A DNA stretch of 64,000 bases from Lachnospira eligens (GTDB lineage Bacteria > Bacillota > Clostridia > Lachnospirales > Lachnospiraceae), in assembly GCF_009680455.1 (NCBI RefSeq), contig NZ_WKRD01000008.1, forward strand, positions 125,820 to 189,819, in the 5' to 3' direction. The number at the start of each line of letters is the position of its first letter. Position 1 is the stretch's first letter. Made by a program: the position numbers and the translations under genes. Positions 52,295-60,624 of this stretch are shown piece by piece. The notes beneath the pieces were generated by a model. That model worked only from the letters and a program-made list of their open reading frames with translations. It did not search any database and was not told the origin of the DNA.

Positions 52295-52534
52295 ATGAAA
52301 AATAGAAATGTGCAGATACCATATGAGTTATTCTTTCAACTGTTGCAATATTTCCTGATGGAGAATTATGAGGGCGAAGAAATCATAAGGAAAGGGTTAG
52401 AAAAGAAATTGAATGCAATGGTAGATCGGGAGTTATACAGTAAGTACAAAACAGCCCCAACAGAGGAAGAGAGAGAAAAGTCCAGGCAGGAATACCTGGA
52501 AAGGAAGGGAATACCGGAAAACTTTCGTTGGTAG
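52295..52534 (+). CDS. Small conserved element protein (79 aa), unknown function
   Basis: This encodes 79 aa from ATG 52295, behind AAAGGAGA. It is helical, opening with MKNRNVQIPYELFFQLLQYF and ending RKGIPENFRW. Closely similar small proteins occur next to RepA-like ATPases in many Firmicute mobilizable elements; automatic pipelines sometimes label them complexin-2, which is meaningless here. Function unknown; the position suggests replication or mobilization. Confidence 0.75.
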   Translation: MKNRNVQIPYELFFQLLQYFLMENYEGEEIIRKGLEKKLNAMVDRELYSKYKTAPTEEEREKSRQEYLERKGIPENFRW

Positions 52535-52557
52535 AGATTCTTGCTGATCACTTTATA

Positions 52558-52580
52558 ACAGGAGCGTGTCACGCACCTGT
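52558..52580. repeat. GC-rich dyad behind the small element gene
   Basis: ACAGG-a-GCGTG and CACGC-a-CCTGT form a hairpin with one symmetric mismatch and one central base. It carries no T-run and is a candidate replication or transfer site. Confidence 0.5.
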
Positions 52581-52668
52581 AAATATCAGACAAGGCGAAA
52601 GCATGTAAGGTGTAGCCGGGAGGTTATAGATTACCCGATTATTTATAGGCGAATTACAAGTTGCGAAA

Positions 52669-52691
52669 GGGAGCCCTGAATCAGGGCCTCC
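52669..52691. repeat. Dyad upstream of the DUF5348 gene
   Basis: GCCCTGA-A-TCAGGGC is a perfect 7-bp palindrome at 52673-52687, with GGAG/CTCC outside. It lies 35 bp before the DUF5348 start. Confidence 0.5.
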
Positions 52692-52724
52692 TTACAGCAG
52701 GATAATAGAAAGGAGCATACAGCA

Positions 52725-52949
52725 ATGAGAGAAGGAAGATTAGGTTATAACAGCAGTAACAATAGATATGGTTTGTTGTCATCAGATTTATGGATTGATA
52801 CAGGATTTCATTGTGGGGAATGCCTGGAAGTACTGATTGATGATCAGTGGGTGCAGACCAGAATGGAGATGAATCCGGCAAGGGAATGGTATCTGGTAGG
52901 AACACCGTACTGCGGAGATCTGGAATATATACGGGCGAGAATACAGTAA
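52725..52949 (+). CDS. DUF5348-family small protein
   Basis: This 74-aa protein (MREGRLGYNSSNNRYGLL, GFHCGECLEVLIDDQW, LVGTPYCGDLEYIRARI) matches the DUF5348 pattern found on Firmicute mobile elements. It is small and beta-rich with three cysteines. Function unknown. AAAGGAG precedes the ATG. It lies between replication and mobilization genes. Confidence 0.75.
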   Translation: MREGRLGYNSSNNRYGLLSSDLWIDTGFHCGECLEVLIDDQWVQTRMEMNPAREWYLVGTPYCGDLEYIRARIQ

Positions 52950-52961
52950 TAGATTAGTTAA

Positions 52962-53215
52962 GTGAGTAACGCAGAAGCAATCCGACCAACGGAAGGAATA
53001 ATGGTCTCCGCTCCGCTTCAGTCGGTGCAGAACAGACGTCCTCCGGACGTCTTGCCCCCGGCAGGGCGCAAGGGTACTTTTGATAGGCGGTACGGCTGTC
53101 GAAAGTGCTTTTGCGTTACTTTTGACAAAAGTAACAAAACCGCCGTATCCGGCGAAGATTTCTTATAATCGCCATAGTTGGCGGAAATACAAATTATGTG
53201 CCATATCTGGCACGC
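52962..53215. promoter_or_regulatory. Dyad-rich leader of the relaxase gene, candidate oriT
   Basis: The region has four dyads: AGACGTCC-TCC-GGACGTCT (53034-53052), a GTTACTTTTG/CAAAAGTAAC palindrome around one base (53114-53134), CGCCA-TAGT-TGGCG (53170-53183) and GTGCCA-TATC-TGGCAC (53198-53213, followed by GCTTTTT). It is GC-richer than its surroundings. Relaxases of this family nick just upstream of their own gene, which makes this the best oriT candidate. Confidence 0.5.
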
Positions 53216-53242
53216 TTTTTAGAAGGAGAGGTGAGGAGCATA

Positions 53243-54640
53243 ATGATGAGAAGAACGATCAGTGGCATGATTGGAGCTGGATCGCTGGCTCATAACAGAC
53301 GGGATTTTGTAGCTGAAAATGTAGACCCAGACAGAGTACACCTGAATATCTGTTACCAGAATGAAAATCTGAAAGAAGTATATAAAGAGTTGTTTGATGA
53401 TTCTGTGGAACGGTACAATGTGGGAAAAAGAAAGGACCGGCAGATTACAAATTACTATGAAAAAATTCGTCAGGGAAAGCAGGAAAAGCTGTTCCATGAA
53501 GTGATTTTCCAGATTGGAAATCGAGAAGATATGGCTGTGGGAACGACAGAAGGAGACCTGGCGGTAAAAGTACTGGATGAGTATGTAAAGAATTTTCAGC
53601 AACGAAATCCAACACTTCATGTATTTAGCTGTTATCTGCACCAGGATGAAGCTACACCGCATCTGCATATTGATTTTGTTCCTTATGTAACTGGCTGGAA
53701 AGGGAAAGGAATGGATACCAGGGTTTCACTGAAGCAGGCATTAAAAAGCCTGGGATTTCAAGGCGGGAACAAACACGATACAGAGTTGAATCAGTGGATC
53801 AATCATGAAAAAGAATTGCTTGCAGAGATTGCCCGGCAATATGGAATTGAATGGGAGCAGAAAGGGACACATGAGGAACATCTGGATGTTTATAATTTTA
53901 AGAAGAAAGAGCGTAAAAAGGAAGTACAGGCACTGGAACGGGAGAAAGAATATCTCACTGCTGAGAATGAAGGACTGACTGCACAGATTGCGGAAGCAAG
54001 AGCTGATATCCAGCTTTTAAAAGATGATAAGGAGCAGGCAGTTAAAGATAAAGAGGAAGCTGAGAAGCGTGCGGAAAAAGCTGAGAAAGATCTGTGCAGC
54101 TTGGAAGAACGCAGAGAACGGTTACAGCCTGTTATGGATAATGTCAGTAAGGAAATAAAGGAATATGGGACAGTAAAGACTTTACTTCCGGAAGCTGGTG
54201 CATTAGAACGTGCAGCAACTTACCGGGATAAAAAAATAAAACCACTGTTTACCCAGATGAAAAATAAAATTGCTGCAATGGCTGTCCAGGTCAAAGAACT
54301 TACTAAAGAAGTAGAAAAATGGAAACATAAATATCAGGAAACAAAGCAGGTATATAACCGAGTTCAGAGAGAGTTAGATACAGTGCGTCAAGAAAAACAG
54401 CAATTGCAGGATGTTTCCGACAGATATGACCGGGTAGTGCGTGTCCTTGGGGAAAATGTTGTAGAGGATGCGGTACAGCAAGATATACAAGAGCAGAAAG
54501 CATTAGAAGAAAAACGGCAAATGGAGCAAATGCCCAAAGGAAGTATTCACGAAAGACTGGCTTGGGGTGCCCGTAAAAGTGAAATGGAGAATCAACAGCG
54601 TAAGAAAAATAAAACAAAAAATAGAGGAATGGAGAGATAA
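53243..54640 (+). CDS. mobV: MobV/Pre-family relaxase
   Basis: This encodes 465 aa from ATG 53243, behind GAGGAG. The N-terminal domain (about 1-220) carries the MobV metal-binding motif in SCYLHQDEATPHLHIDFVPY (His and Asp/Glu residues, then H-x-H). A long coiled coil fills about 225-420. MobV relaxases (the Pre/Mob type of pMV158) nick oriT and stay bound to the strand that is transferred, using conjugation machinery supplied by another element. No type IV secretion genes are in the window, so the element is mobilizable rather than self-transmissible, unless more lies to the right. Confidence 0.93.
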   Translation: MMRRTISGMIGAGSLAHNRRDFVAENVDPDRVHLNICYQNENLKEVYKELFDDSVERYNVGKRKDRQITNYYEKIRQGKQEKLFHEVIFQIGNREDMAVGTTEGDLAVKVLDEYVKNFQQRNPTLHVFSCYLHQDEATPHLHIDFVPYVTGWKGKGMDTRVSLKQALKSLGFQGGNKHDTELNQWINHEKELLAEIARQYGIEWEQKGTHEEHLDVYNFKKKERKKEVQALEREKEYLTAENEGLTAQIAEARADIQLLKDDKEQAVKDKEEAEKRAEKAEKDLCSLEERRERLQPVMDNVSKEIKEYGTVKTLLPEAGALERAATYRDKKIKPLFTQMKNKIAAMAVQVKELTKEVEKWKHKYQETKQVYNRVQRELDTVRQEKQQLQDVSDRYDRVVRVLGENVVEDAVQQDIQEQKALEEKRQMEQMPKGSIHERLAWGARKSEMENQQRKKNKTKNRGMER

Positions 54641-54644
54641 GACG

Positions 54645-55019
54645 ATGAAAAAGCACATTTATGATGAAAGTAATGGATTGAGCTACACATTGCATGGAGA
54701 TTATTACCTGCCGGATCTGGCAGTGAATGAGGAAGAACTGACATATGGTAAATACGGAATGTTGCGAAAACAGTTTCTGAAAGTGCATAGACCGGCACGA
54801 TATCAGTATTTATTGATGACGGGGGAACTAACAGCACATCTGAACCGAGTCGATCAGGAGACCAGAGAGCAGGTGGAAACCTTGGTAAAACAGATGGTGG
54901 GAAAACAGGGTGTGACGGAACAACTGAAAATGCAGGATCTGATGAAATGGGTTGGATTGATGAATAATATAAAGGCATGTGCGGAAGAAATTGTGCTGAA
55001 AGAGAGTATATATATGTGA
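54645..55019 (+). CDS. TnpV-like element protein
   Basis: This encodes 124 aa from ATG 54645, 4 bp after the relaxase. It opens MKKHIYDESNGLSYTLHGDYYLPDL and continues as helices with RYQYLLMTGELTAHLNRVDQ. This matches the TnpV family first seen on Tn4451-type mobilizable transposons; its function is not established. It is the last gene of the recognisable mobilization module. Confidence 0.85.
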   Translation: MKKHIYDESNGLSYTLHGDYYLPDLAVNEEELTYGKYGMLRKQFLKVHRPARYQYLLMTGELTAHLNRVDQETREQVETLVKQMVGKQGVTEQLKMQDLMKWVGLMNNIKACAEEIVLKESIYM

Positions 55020-55022
55020 GTA

Positions 55023-55049
55023 AAAAGGGCAGTCGAAAGGCTGCTCTTT
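55023..55049 (+). terminator. Hairpin terminator behind tnpV
   Basis: AAAGGGCAG pairs with CTGCTCTTT (one G-T pair) around TCGAAAGG. It marks the end of the mobilization operon. The 210 bp that follow to 55260 show no gene. Confidence 0.65.
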
Positions 55050-55260
55050 GGCAATCTAAGAATAGAGTTTTGGGATAGAATATGATAGAATGTAAGAGAC
55101 TAATCGGAATTTGTCGTTTTATTAATTTACATATATGCCTTTTACATTAAAAAGTGTTATTTTAGTTCCGCAACCGTTCGCAACCAAAGAAATATCGTGA
55201 TAGTTGGTGGTAGCAACCATGAAATTTCGCTATCATGAAGTCACGAAAGGAGGTAATTAA

Positions 55261-55620
55261 GTGAAATATGATTTTTTAGGAGTTATTGTTTTTGGTATTG
55301 TACTGCTAATCGGGGTGGCGGTGATAGCGGCATTTATCACTGTGGGAATTTTCCTCATAAGAGCATTGAGTAGATATGTTAAATCAGGCAATGTCAGAAA
55401 AGAAAAGTCCAGCATCAAGAAATCTCTCGGTGAGGTTTTGAAGCAGCATCGTGAAGAGTGTAAGATGACGCAGGAGTTTGTTGCAGAATCTATCGGCGTA
55501 AGCAGGCAGGCTGTCTCTAAATGGGAGACCGGAGCATCTGACCCAAGCACTTCCAATCTGCTTACACTTGCAAAATTGTTCAACACTACGGCAGAAGAAC
55601 TATTACGTGAAGTACAATAA
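55261..55620 (+). CDS. Membrane-tethered XRE-type regulator
   Basis: This 119-aa protein starts at GTG 55261, behind AAAGGAGG. One TM helix (about 6-35) precedes an XRE helix-turn-helix at about 58-117 (SLGEVLKQHREECKMTQEFV, then ESIGVSRQAVSKWETGASDP). Having the DNA-binding domain on the cytoplasmic side of an N-terminal anchor is unusual for XRE proteins; it would suit a membrane-sensing switch. It lies 57 bp before the erythromycin-esterase-like gene and may control it. Confidence 0.82.
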   Translation: MKYDFLGVIVFGIVLLIGVAVIAAFITVGIFLIRALSRYVKSGNVRKEKSSIKKSLGEVLKQHREECKMTQEFVAESIGVSRQAVSKWETGASDPSTSNLLTLAKLFNTTAEELLREVQ

Positions 55621-55676
55621 GCGTGTAAAACGGATGTAAGACAACTGATTCGCTATAAAGGAAAGGTCTATCAGAT

Positions 55677-56930
55677 ATGAAGAATAAAAAGACAAGAAGA
55701 TTTAAGATAAGATATATCGTTTTTGGATTATTAGGTGTTATGGCTTTAGCGGCACTTGTATTTATGCGTTTTGGAGGTTTTGGCACAGGAGAAAATGTGA
55801 ATCCAGAAGAGTTTTTAGCTTATGCTGAACCCGTTGAAAATATAACTGTGCCTGAAAGTGCAAAAATAATTGCATTGGGAGAAGCTACTCACGGAAATGC
55901 AGAATTTCAGCAGTTGAAGCTGGAAGTGTTCAAGCTGATGGTAAAAAATAATGGTGTTAGGGCGTTTGCCCTTGAAGGTGACTACGGCGGTTGCGAGCAG
56001 GTAAACCGATATATACACGGCGGTGAGGGGACAGCACAGGAAGCAGCCGCAGCGATTGGATTTTCCATTTATAGAACGGAAGAGATGGCAGAACTTATCT
56101 CCTATATGCGCCAGTACAATGAAAGTGCATTGGAAGGCGAAGACCTTCGCTTTTACGGTTTTGATATGCAGAGGCTTTCTTACAGCATGAGGTTTTTGAA
56201 AGAATCCTGCAAAGAACTGGAAGTGGACACAACAAACTTGCAGAAACTTGTGGAAGGTGAAAACTGGAGCAGTGAATGCGATTTATCTACTCGAACTGAA
56301 ACCCTTACACAAGTGAAGAAAGAATTGGAAAGCAAGAACGGTTCGGAAAATGCAATTCACTTTGTAGATATTTTAATGCAGCATTCCGAGCTTCAAACTC
56401 TGACAAATGATGATGGTGCTACATTAAGAGATCAATTTATGGCAGAAAATGTACAGTGGATTTTACAGCAGGAGCAGCGAAATGGGCATGAAAAAATCTT
56501 TGTGACAGGTCACAACAGCCATGTCGCAAAATGGGGCAGTTTTGACTCGATGGGTAAACTTCTTTCCAAGGACGCAGCAAACGGTTACTATGTCATTGGT
56601 ACCGATTTTTATAAAACCCATTGCAATATGCCGACCCGTTCGCCTGAAAAGCGTACAATTCAGGTGTTTTATTCCCATGACCCTTTAGCAAAGGCGGCAA
56701 AACTGGCGGGATTTGATATTTGTTGGTTGGATTTTACTAAAGTCCCGGAAAATTCTGAACTGGGTAGGCAGGCTTCTGAATACGCCTATATGGGAACACT
56801 TGGAGAAAGCTACTCAATCATTATGCGACTTCTTCCTCCAAGTTATCGAATGTTTCAACCTCCTGCGGAGCTTTATGATAGTATGATATTTGTAACGGAT
56901 GCGAACCCTACAAAAATATTAGAAGAATAA
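55677..56930 (+). CDS. Membrane-anchored erythromycin-esterase family protein
   Basis: This 417-aa protein has a TM anchor at about 12-31 and an erythromycin-esterase/succinoglycan-like domain at about 45-410. Visible family motifs are IALGEATHGNAEFQ, ALEGDYGGCEQVN, YGFDMQR, RDQFMAENVQWIL and FVTGHNSHVAKWG, including the conserved Glu and His residues of the active site. EreA/EreB open the macrolactone ring, but most family members have other or unknown substrates, and cytoplasmic Ere enzymes lack an anchor. Resistance is therefore possible, not shown. It has an AAAGG ribosome site and sits in the cargo region. Confidence 0.85.
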   Translation: MKNKKTRRFKIRYIVFGLLGVMALAALVFMRFGGFGTGENVNPEEFLAYAEPVENITVPESAKIIALGEATHGNAEFQQLKLEVFKLMVKNNGVRAFALEGDYGGCEQVNRYIHGGEGTAQEAAAAIGFSIYRTEEMAELISYMRQYNESALEGEDLRFYGFDMQRLSYSMRFLKESCKELEVDTTNLQKLVEGENWSSECDLSTRTETLTQVKKELESKNGSENAIHFVDILMQHSELQTLTNDDGATLRDQFMAENVQWILQQEQRNGHEKIFVTGHNSHVAKWGSFDSMGKLLSKDAANGYYVIGTDFYKTHCNMPTRSPEKRTIQVFYSHDPLAKAAKLAGFDICWLDFTKVPENSELGRQASEYAYMGTLGESYSIIMRLLPPSYRMFQPPAELYDSMIFVTDANPTKILEE

Positions 56931-56988
56931 CGTATGCAAAACTTCCTGTTTTTGAAACTGGAAAATCGGAAGCTGAGGAGATAGACTA

Positions 56989-57507
56989 TTGAGAACATAT
57001 GAGAATAAAGACGAACTTAAAAACGAGATAAATAAAAGCTTTGCAAAATATATTTCAGAATTTAATGATATTCCGGAGCATTTAAAAGATAAGAGAATTG
57101 ATGAGATCGATCGAACTCCGGCAGAAAATCTTGCTTATCAGGTTGGCTGGACAACTCTTGTTATTAAATGGGAATCAGACGAAAGAAAGGGTATTCCTGT
57201 TAAAACTCCTTCGGATAATTTTAAGTGGAATCAGCTTGGCGAATTATATCAATGGTTCACAGATACATATGCTCAGCTGTCACTGCAAGAATTGAAAGAC
57301 AGATTGAATGAGAATATCAACTCTATTTATGCAATGATTGATTCTCTGAGTGATGAAGAATTATTTAAACCACATATGAGAAAATGGGCTGACGAAGCAA
57401 CTAAAACAGCTGTCTGGGAAGTATACAAATTCATACATGTTAATACAGTTGCTCCGTTCGGAACCTTTAGAACCAAGATTAGAAAATGGAAAAAGATTGC
57501 ACTATAA
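56989..57507 (+). CDS. ClbS/DfsB-family protein
   Basis: This 172-aa protein starts at TTG 56989, with GAGGAG about 8 bases upstream. Its four-helix plan, with RTYENKDELKNEINKSFAKY, DRTPAENLAYQVGWTTLVIKWE and NVNTVAPFGTFRTKIRKWKK-type end (within 150-170), matches ClbS/DfsB (DinB-like fold). ClbS protects colibactin producers by hydrolysing the cyclopropane; most relatives are uncharacterised. As cargo next to an esterase-like gene it could protect against a genotoxin or be a general stress protein. Confidence 0.85.
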   Translation: MRTYENKDELKNEINKSFAKYISEFNDIPEHLKDKRIDEIDRTPAENLAYQVGWTTLVIKWESDERKGIPVKTPSDNFKWNQLGELYQWFTDTYAQLSLQELKDRLNENINSIYAMIDSLSDEELFKPHMRKWADEATKTAVWEVYKFIHVNTVAPFGTFRTKIRKWKKIAL

Positions 57508-57702
57508 CTTCAAGTTTGGAGAATTAAGAAAATCGGAATTTGTAGGAATAGGTATTCAGGAAAATATACAGAAAATCACGCATTTGTGGGGATGATACGA
57601 ATCGTGTCATACATGTGAAAGAGCGATTCTTGCGTCATTTTACGCTTTTTGATAGGGTGAAATCGTCGAAAAGACAAACCAATATAGAAAGGACGTATAA
57701 TG

Positions 57703-58359
57703 ATGAAAAAGAATGGAAAACAAGTTTTATTTTTAGGAGGTATATTTATTATAGCGTTTGCAATATGGACAGCTTTGATTCAGATGGTAGACGTGCAGCC
57801 ACTGGGGCAGAATGCAACGAATATTGGATTTGCAACATTCAATTGCTGGTTTCATCGTTTAACAAATGTTAATATGACAATTTATACGATTACCGATTGG
57901 ATGGGTCTGATTCCTTTAGTTGTATGCCTGATTTTTGCAGGTATTGGACTGGTTCAGTTAATAAAGAGAAGAAGTCTCTTCAAAGTGGATCCCGATATCA
58001 TTATCCTGGGAGTTTATTATGTTATAGTGATACTGGCATACTTCATTTTTGAGATCATCCCAATCAATTACAGACCAATTTTAATCAATGGAATTATGGA
58101 GACTTCTTATCCTTCTTCAACGACTCTACTGGTATTGTGCGTGATGCCGACTTTGGTTGAACAGATCCAGCGAAGAATGTCATGTTCTACATTGAAAAGA
58201 ATCATAACGATTCTAGCAATCGCTTTTTCTGTATTCATGGTTATCGGCAGATTGATTTCCGGAGTACATTGGTTTACGGATATTGTGGGTGGTGTATTGT
58301 TAAGTGCCGGATTATTTACTGTTTATAAGGCAGTAGTTATGCTAACAATAAAAAAGTGA
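57703..58359 (+). CDS. PAP2-family membrane phosphatase
   Basis: This encodes 218 aa (ATG 57703; ATG 57700 is equally close to the AAAGGA site). It has six TM helices. The PAP2 signature parts SYPSSTTLL (C2) and [12 protein letters not shown] (C3, with the catalytic His) are intact, while the first motif (C1) is weak. Membrane PAP2 enzymes dephosphorylate undecaprenyl pyrophosphate (BcrC type, bacitracin resistance) or lipid phosphates. With the stress-type sensor and ABC genes downstream, an envelope-defence role is plausible. Confidence 0.82.
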   Translation: MKKNGKQVLFLGGIFIIAFAIWTALIQMVDVQPLGQNATNIGFATFNCWFHRLTNVNMTIYTITDWMGLIPLVVCLIFAGIGLVQLIKRRSLFKVDPDIIILGVYYVIVILAYFIFEIIPINYRPILINGIMETSYPSSTTLLVLCVMPTLVEQIQRRMSCSTLKRIITILAIAFSVFMVIGRLISGVHWFTDIVGGVLLSAGLFTVYKAVVMLTIKK

Positions 58360-58381
58360 AATAAAAAAGGAGGTGAAGGAG

Positions 58382-58510
58382 GTGGAATTCCATGAAAAGC
58401 TTCAGGAATTAAGAAAGAGCCGAGGTTTGACACAAGAAGAACTAGCCGAGGCATTATTTGTTTCAAGAACTGCAATTTCAAAATGGGAATCCGGAGTTTC
58501 CCATAGTTAA
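58382..58510 (+). pseudogene. Truncated XRE regulator gene
   Basis: From GTG 58382, behind AAGGAGGTGAAGGAGG, a normal XRE start ([31 protein letters not shown]) runs 42 residues and stops abruptly at VSHS-TAA, where full-length proteins continue with a dimerisation part. The break at about 58495 coincides with the edge of a GC-rich block. A second open frame of 41 codons (58506-58628) follows with no start of its own and may be a remnant of another gene's end. Confidence 0.75.
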
Positions 58511-58569
58511 AGATACCACACCAAATATGATGAACCCACGCTTATACACTACCAGCTATAATAAACCGC

Positions 58570-58607
58570 AAGGACAGCAATTTGATGATACTGCTGTCCT
58601 TTCTTTT
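58570..58607 (+). terminator. Terminator in the junction region
   Basis: AAGGACAGCA pairs perfectly with TGCTGTCCTT around 12 bases, followed by TCTTTT. It isolates the two-component operon from upstream transcription. Confidence 0.75.
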
Positions 58608-58660
58608 ATAAAATTGCAGTACACATAAAAAAGCTGTAAAATGATAAATATATTTGTCCT

Positions 58661-58693
58661 TGTAACATTTCACGGACATTTGCCTGTTATACT
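58661..58693 (+). promoter_or_regulatory. Two-component operon promoter with regulator box
   Basis: TGTAACATTTCACGGACATT (continuing TG) at 58661-58682 lies exactly 27 bp from its first base to the -10 TATACT (58688). It contains ACATTT twice, 11 bp apart, the direct-repeat spacing usual for OmpR-type regulators. The same box and spacing recur before the ABC gene. Confidence 0.7.
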
Positions 58694-58721
58694 ATCTGCA
58701 AAAAGCAAAGGAAGTGAGGAT

Positions 58722-59414
58722 ATGAAGCAGATTTTAATTGTCGAGGACGACAGTTTTTTGAATAAGATGTTGGCCTATAACCTGACAGCAGACGGCTACG
58801 GCGTGACTTCTGCCCTAAATGCCAGAACCGCAGCCGAAGCCATCCGCCAGCGGGAATTTAATTTAGTGCTGCTGGACATCAACCTGCCGGACGGGAACGG
58901 TTTTGAACTGTGCAAGCTGATAAAGCCCCAGCACCCGGATACCATCGTGATTTTCCTGACCGCCAACGATCAGGAAAGCGACCAGATACGGGGCTATGAG
59001 GTGGGCGCGGTGGACTACATCACAAAGCCCTTTGTGATCGGGGCCTTGCAGCGGAAAATCAAAGCCATGTTCGCCATGCTGGAACACCACAAACCGGCCA
59101 AGGACATTTACGACGACGGGCGGCTGTTTCTGGACTTCTCGGAACAGACGGCTTCCTTAAATGGCAAGCCCCTGACCCTATCCCCGATGGAGTACAAAAT
59201 GCTGAACCTGTTCCGCAAAAATCCCCGGCAAGTGCTGACCCGTGGGCAGCTTTTGGAAAAGCTGTGGGATATAGACGAAAGGTTTGTAGACGAACACACC
59301 CTGACAACTTCTATCAGCCGGATTCGCAGCAAGATTGAATCCGACGGCGGCGCGCCCTACATCAAGACCGTTTACGGCATGGGCTATCAATGGACGGGAG
59401 GCGAGGCAAAATGA
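58722..59414 (+). CDS. OmpR-family response regulator (cargo)
   Basis: This encodes 230 aa from ATG 58722, behind AAGGAAGTGAGG. The receiver domain has VEDDSF, the phosphorylated Asp in LVLLDINLPDG, and ITKPFV; the C-terminal winged helix ends TVYGMGYQW. It is clearly GC-rich compared with upstream DNA, so it was acquired from a different background. It overlaps the kinase start by 4 bp. It probably binds the ACATTTC/CGGACATTT boxes before its own gene and the ABC genes. Confidence 0.93.
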   Translation: MKQILIVEDDSFLNKMLAYNLTADGYGVTSALNARTAAEAIRQREFNLVLLDINLPDGNGFELCKLIKPQHPDTIVIFLTANDQESDQIRGYEVGAVDYITKPFVIGALQRKIKAMFAMLEHHKPAKDIYDDGRLFLDFSEQTASLNGKPLTLSPMEYKMLNLFRKNPRQVLTRGQLLEKLWDIDERFVDEHTLTTSISRIRSKIESDGGAPYIKTVYGMGYQWTGGEAK

Positions 59415-60442
59415 AGTTTCAAAACCTCTCGGTAAAGCGGCTGTTTGGCCGGGTGGCAATAGGGTTTGCCCTCTCCATGTCCGGGATCACCATAGCCCTT
59501 TTTCTTGTGACAAAACAGACGGCGGTGCTGCTGACGGGCGGGGCGCTGCTGTTGTGCGCCCTTGTAGGGATTTTTGTACTGACGCAGGCGTTTGGAAAAC
59601 GGTTATCACAGTTTACCGCTGACCTGTGCCAGACCTTAGACCACATGATTGCCGGAAATGAAGCGCCCCAGCGGCCAGAGGACAGCGAAACCCAGCTTGC
59701 CAGAATCGGACACCGGCTGGCAAGGCTTTACCAGATCATGCAGGAGAACCGCCGCCGGGTGGACGAGGAACGGCAGGAGTTACAGACCCTTGTATCGGAT
59801 ATTTCCCATCAGGTGAAAACGCCGGTAAGCAATCTGAAAATGGCGACGGACACCCTGCTGGAAAAGCCTATGGCCGAGGCAGAGCGCACCGACTTTATCC
59901 GGGGAATCCGCAGCCAGACGGATAAGCTGGACTTTCTCTTTCAGGCCCTTGTGAAAACCTCCCGTCTGGAAACAGGCGTGATCCAGTTGGACAAGAAACC
60001 GGGCCGCCTCTTTGATACCGTGGCACAGGCCATGAGTGGGATCGTGTATGCAGCGGAGAAAAAGGAAATCGCCGTGTCCGTGGACTGCCCGGAGGATTTG
60101 ACCGTTTCCCATGACAGCAAGTGGACATCGGAAGCCCTCTTTAACCTGCTGGACAATGCGGTGAAGTACACCCCGGCAGGCGGGAAAATCGCTGTGTCTG
60201 TGGTGCTGTGGGAAATGTATGTGGAAATCAAAGTGACCGACACTGGCAAGGGCATTTCCGAAAGCAATCAGGCCGCTATCTTCCAGCGCTTCTATCGTGA
60301 GGAAGAAGTACACGAACAGCAGGGTGTGGGCATTGGCCTGTATCTGGCCCGCGAGATCGTAACGCGGCAGGGTGGCTATATCAAAGTGGTTTCGGAGCCG
60401 GGCAAGGGTTCGGAATTTTCCATTATGCTTCCCTTGCGTTGA
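59411..60442 (+). CDS. Intramembrane-sensing-type histidine kinase (cargo)
   Basis: This encodes 343 aa from ATG 59411, behind GGAGG. Two TM helices (about 15-34 and 40-58) are joined by only about five residues, so there is no extracytoplasmic sensor; this is the architecture of BceS/LiaS-like kinases that respond to envelope damage or to an ABC partner. HisKA has SDISHQVKTPVSNLK, and HATPase has LFNLLDNAVKYT, DTGKGIS and GVGIGLYLA. It is GC-rich like the regulator gene. The kinase-transporter pairing suggests detection of an antimicrobial peptide, which is inference. Confidence 0.92.
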   Translation: MKFQNLSVKRLFGRVAIGFALSMSGITIALFLVTKQTAVLLTGGALLLCALVGIFVLTQAFGKRLSQFTADLCQTLDHMIAGNEAPQRPEDSETQLARIGHRLARLYQIMQENRRRVDEERQELQTLVSDISHQVKTPVSNLKMATDTLLEKPMAEAERTDFIRGIRSQTDKLDFLFQALVKTSRLETGVIQLDKKPGRLFDTVAQAMSGIVYAAEKKEIAVSVDCPEDLTVSHDSKWTSEALFNLLDNAVKYTPAGGKIAVSVVLWEMYVEIKVTDTGKGISESNQAAIFQRFYREEEVHEQQGVGIGLYLAREIVTRQGGYIKVVSEPGKGSEFSIMLPLR

Positions 60443-60492
60443 GAGAAACTTTCTGCTTCGGGTCAAGTTGGCCCGAAGTGCAGAGATAAAAT

Positions 60493-60520
60493 GAAATGTC
60501 CGAGCGTTGTAACATTTCAC
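60493..60520. promoter_or_regulatory. Inverted regulator box upstream of the ABC operon
   Basis: GAAATGTCCGAGCGTTGTAA followed by CATTTCAC at 60493-60520 is an inverted copy of half the box merged with a direct copy (AAATGTCCG is the complement of CGGACATTT). It lies 30 bp upstream of the proximal box, so two regulator dimers may bind. Confidence 0.55.
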
Positions 60521-60549
60521 CTCAATTTTCAATGAATTTTTTTAGCCGC

Positions 60550-60582
60550 TGTAACATTTCGCGGACATTTGGGTTTTACAAT
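60550..60582 (+). promoter_or_regulatory. ABC operon promoter with regulator box
   Basis: TGTAACATTTCGCGGACATT (continuing TG) at 60550-60571 differs by one base from the box at 58661. The -10 TACAAT begins at 60577, again 27 bp from the box start. A shared regulator is the obvious explanation. Confidence 0.7.
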
Positions 60583-60624
60583 ACACTCATCAACAGGTAG
60601 GAAACCTTGAAAGGAGTTTTGAAT

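Noticed and set aside
52962..53168. Open frame of 68 codons between DUF5348 and mobV
   Set aside because: It has a GTG-type start without a ribosome site, an implausible composition and lies over the dyad-rich oriT candidate.
58506..58628. 41-codon open frame behind the truncated XRE gene
   Set aside because: It has no start site and contains a terminator hairpin; it may be a remnant of a gene end, but no family could be recognised, so it is only mentioned in the pseudogene entry.
59059..60267. Several long minus-strand frames opposite the kinase and regulator genes
   Set aside because: GC-rich codon use leaves few stop codons on the opposite strand. The frames have low-complexity or Arg/Pro/His-rich translations and no ribosome sites.
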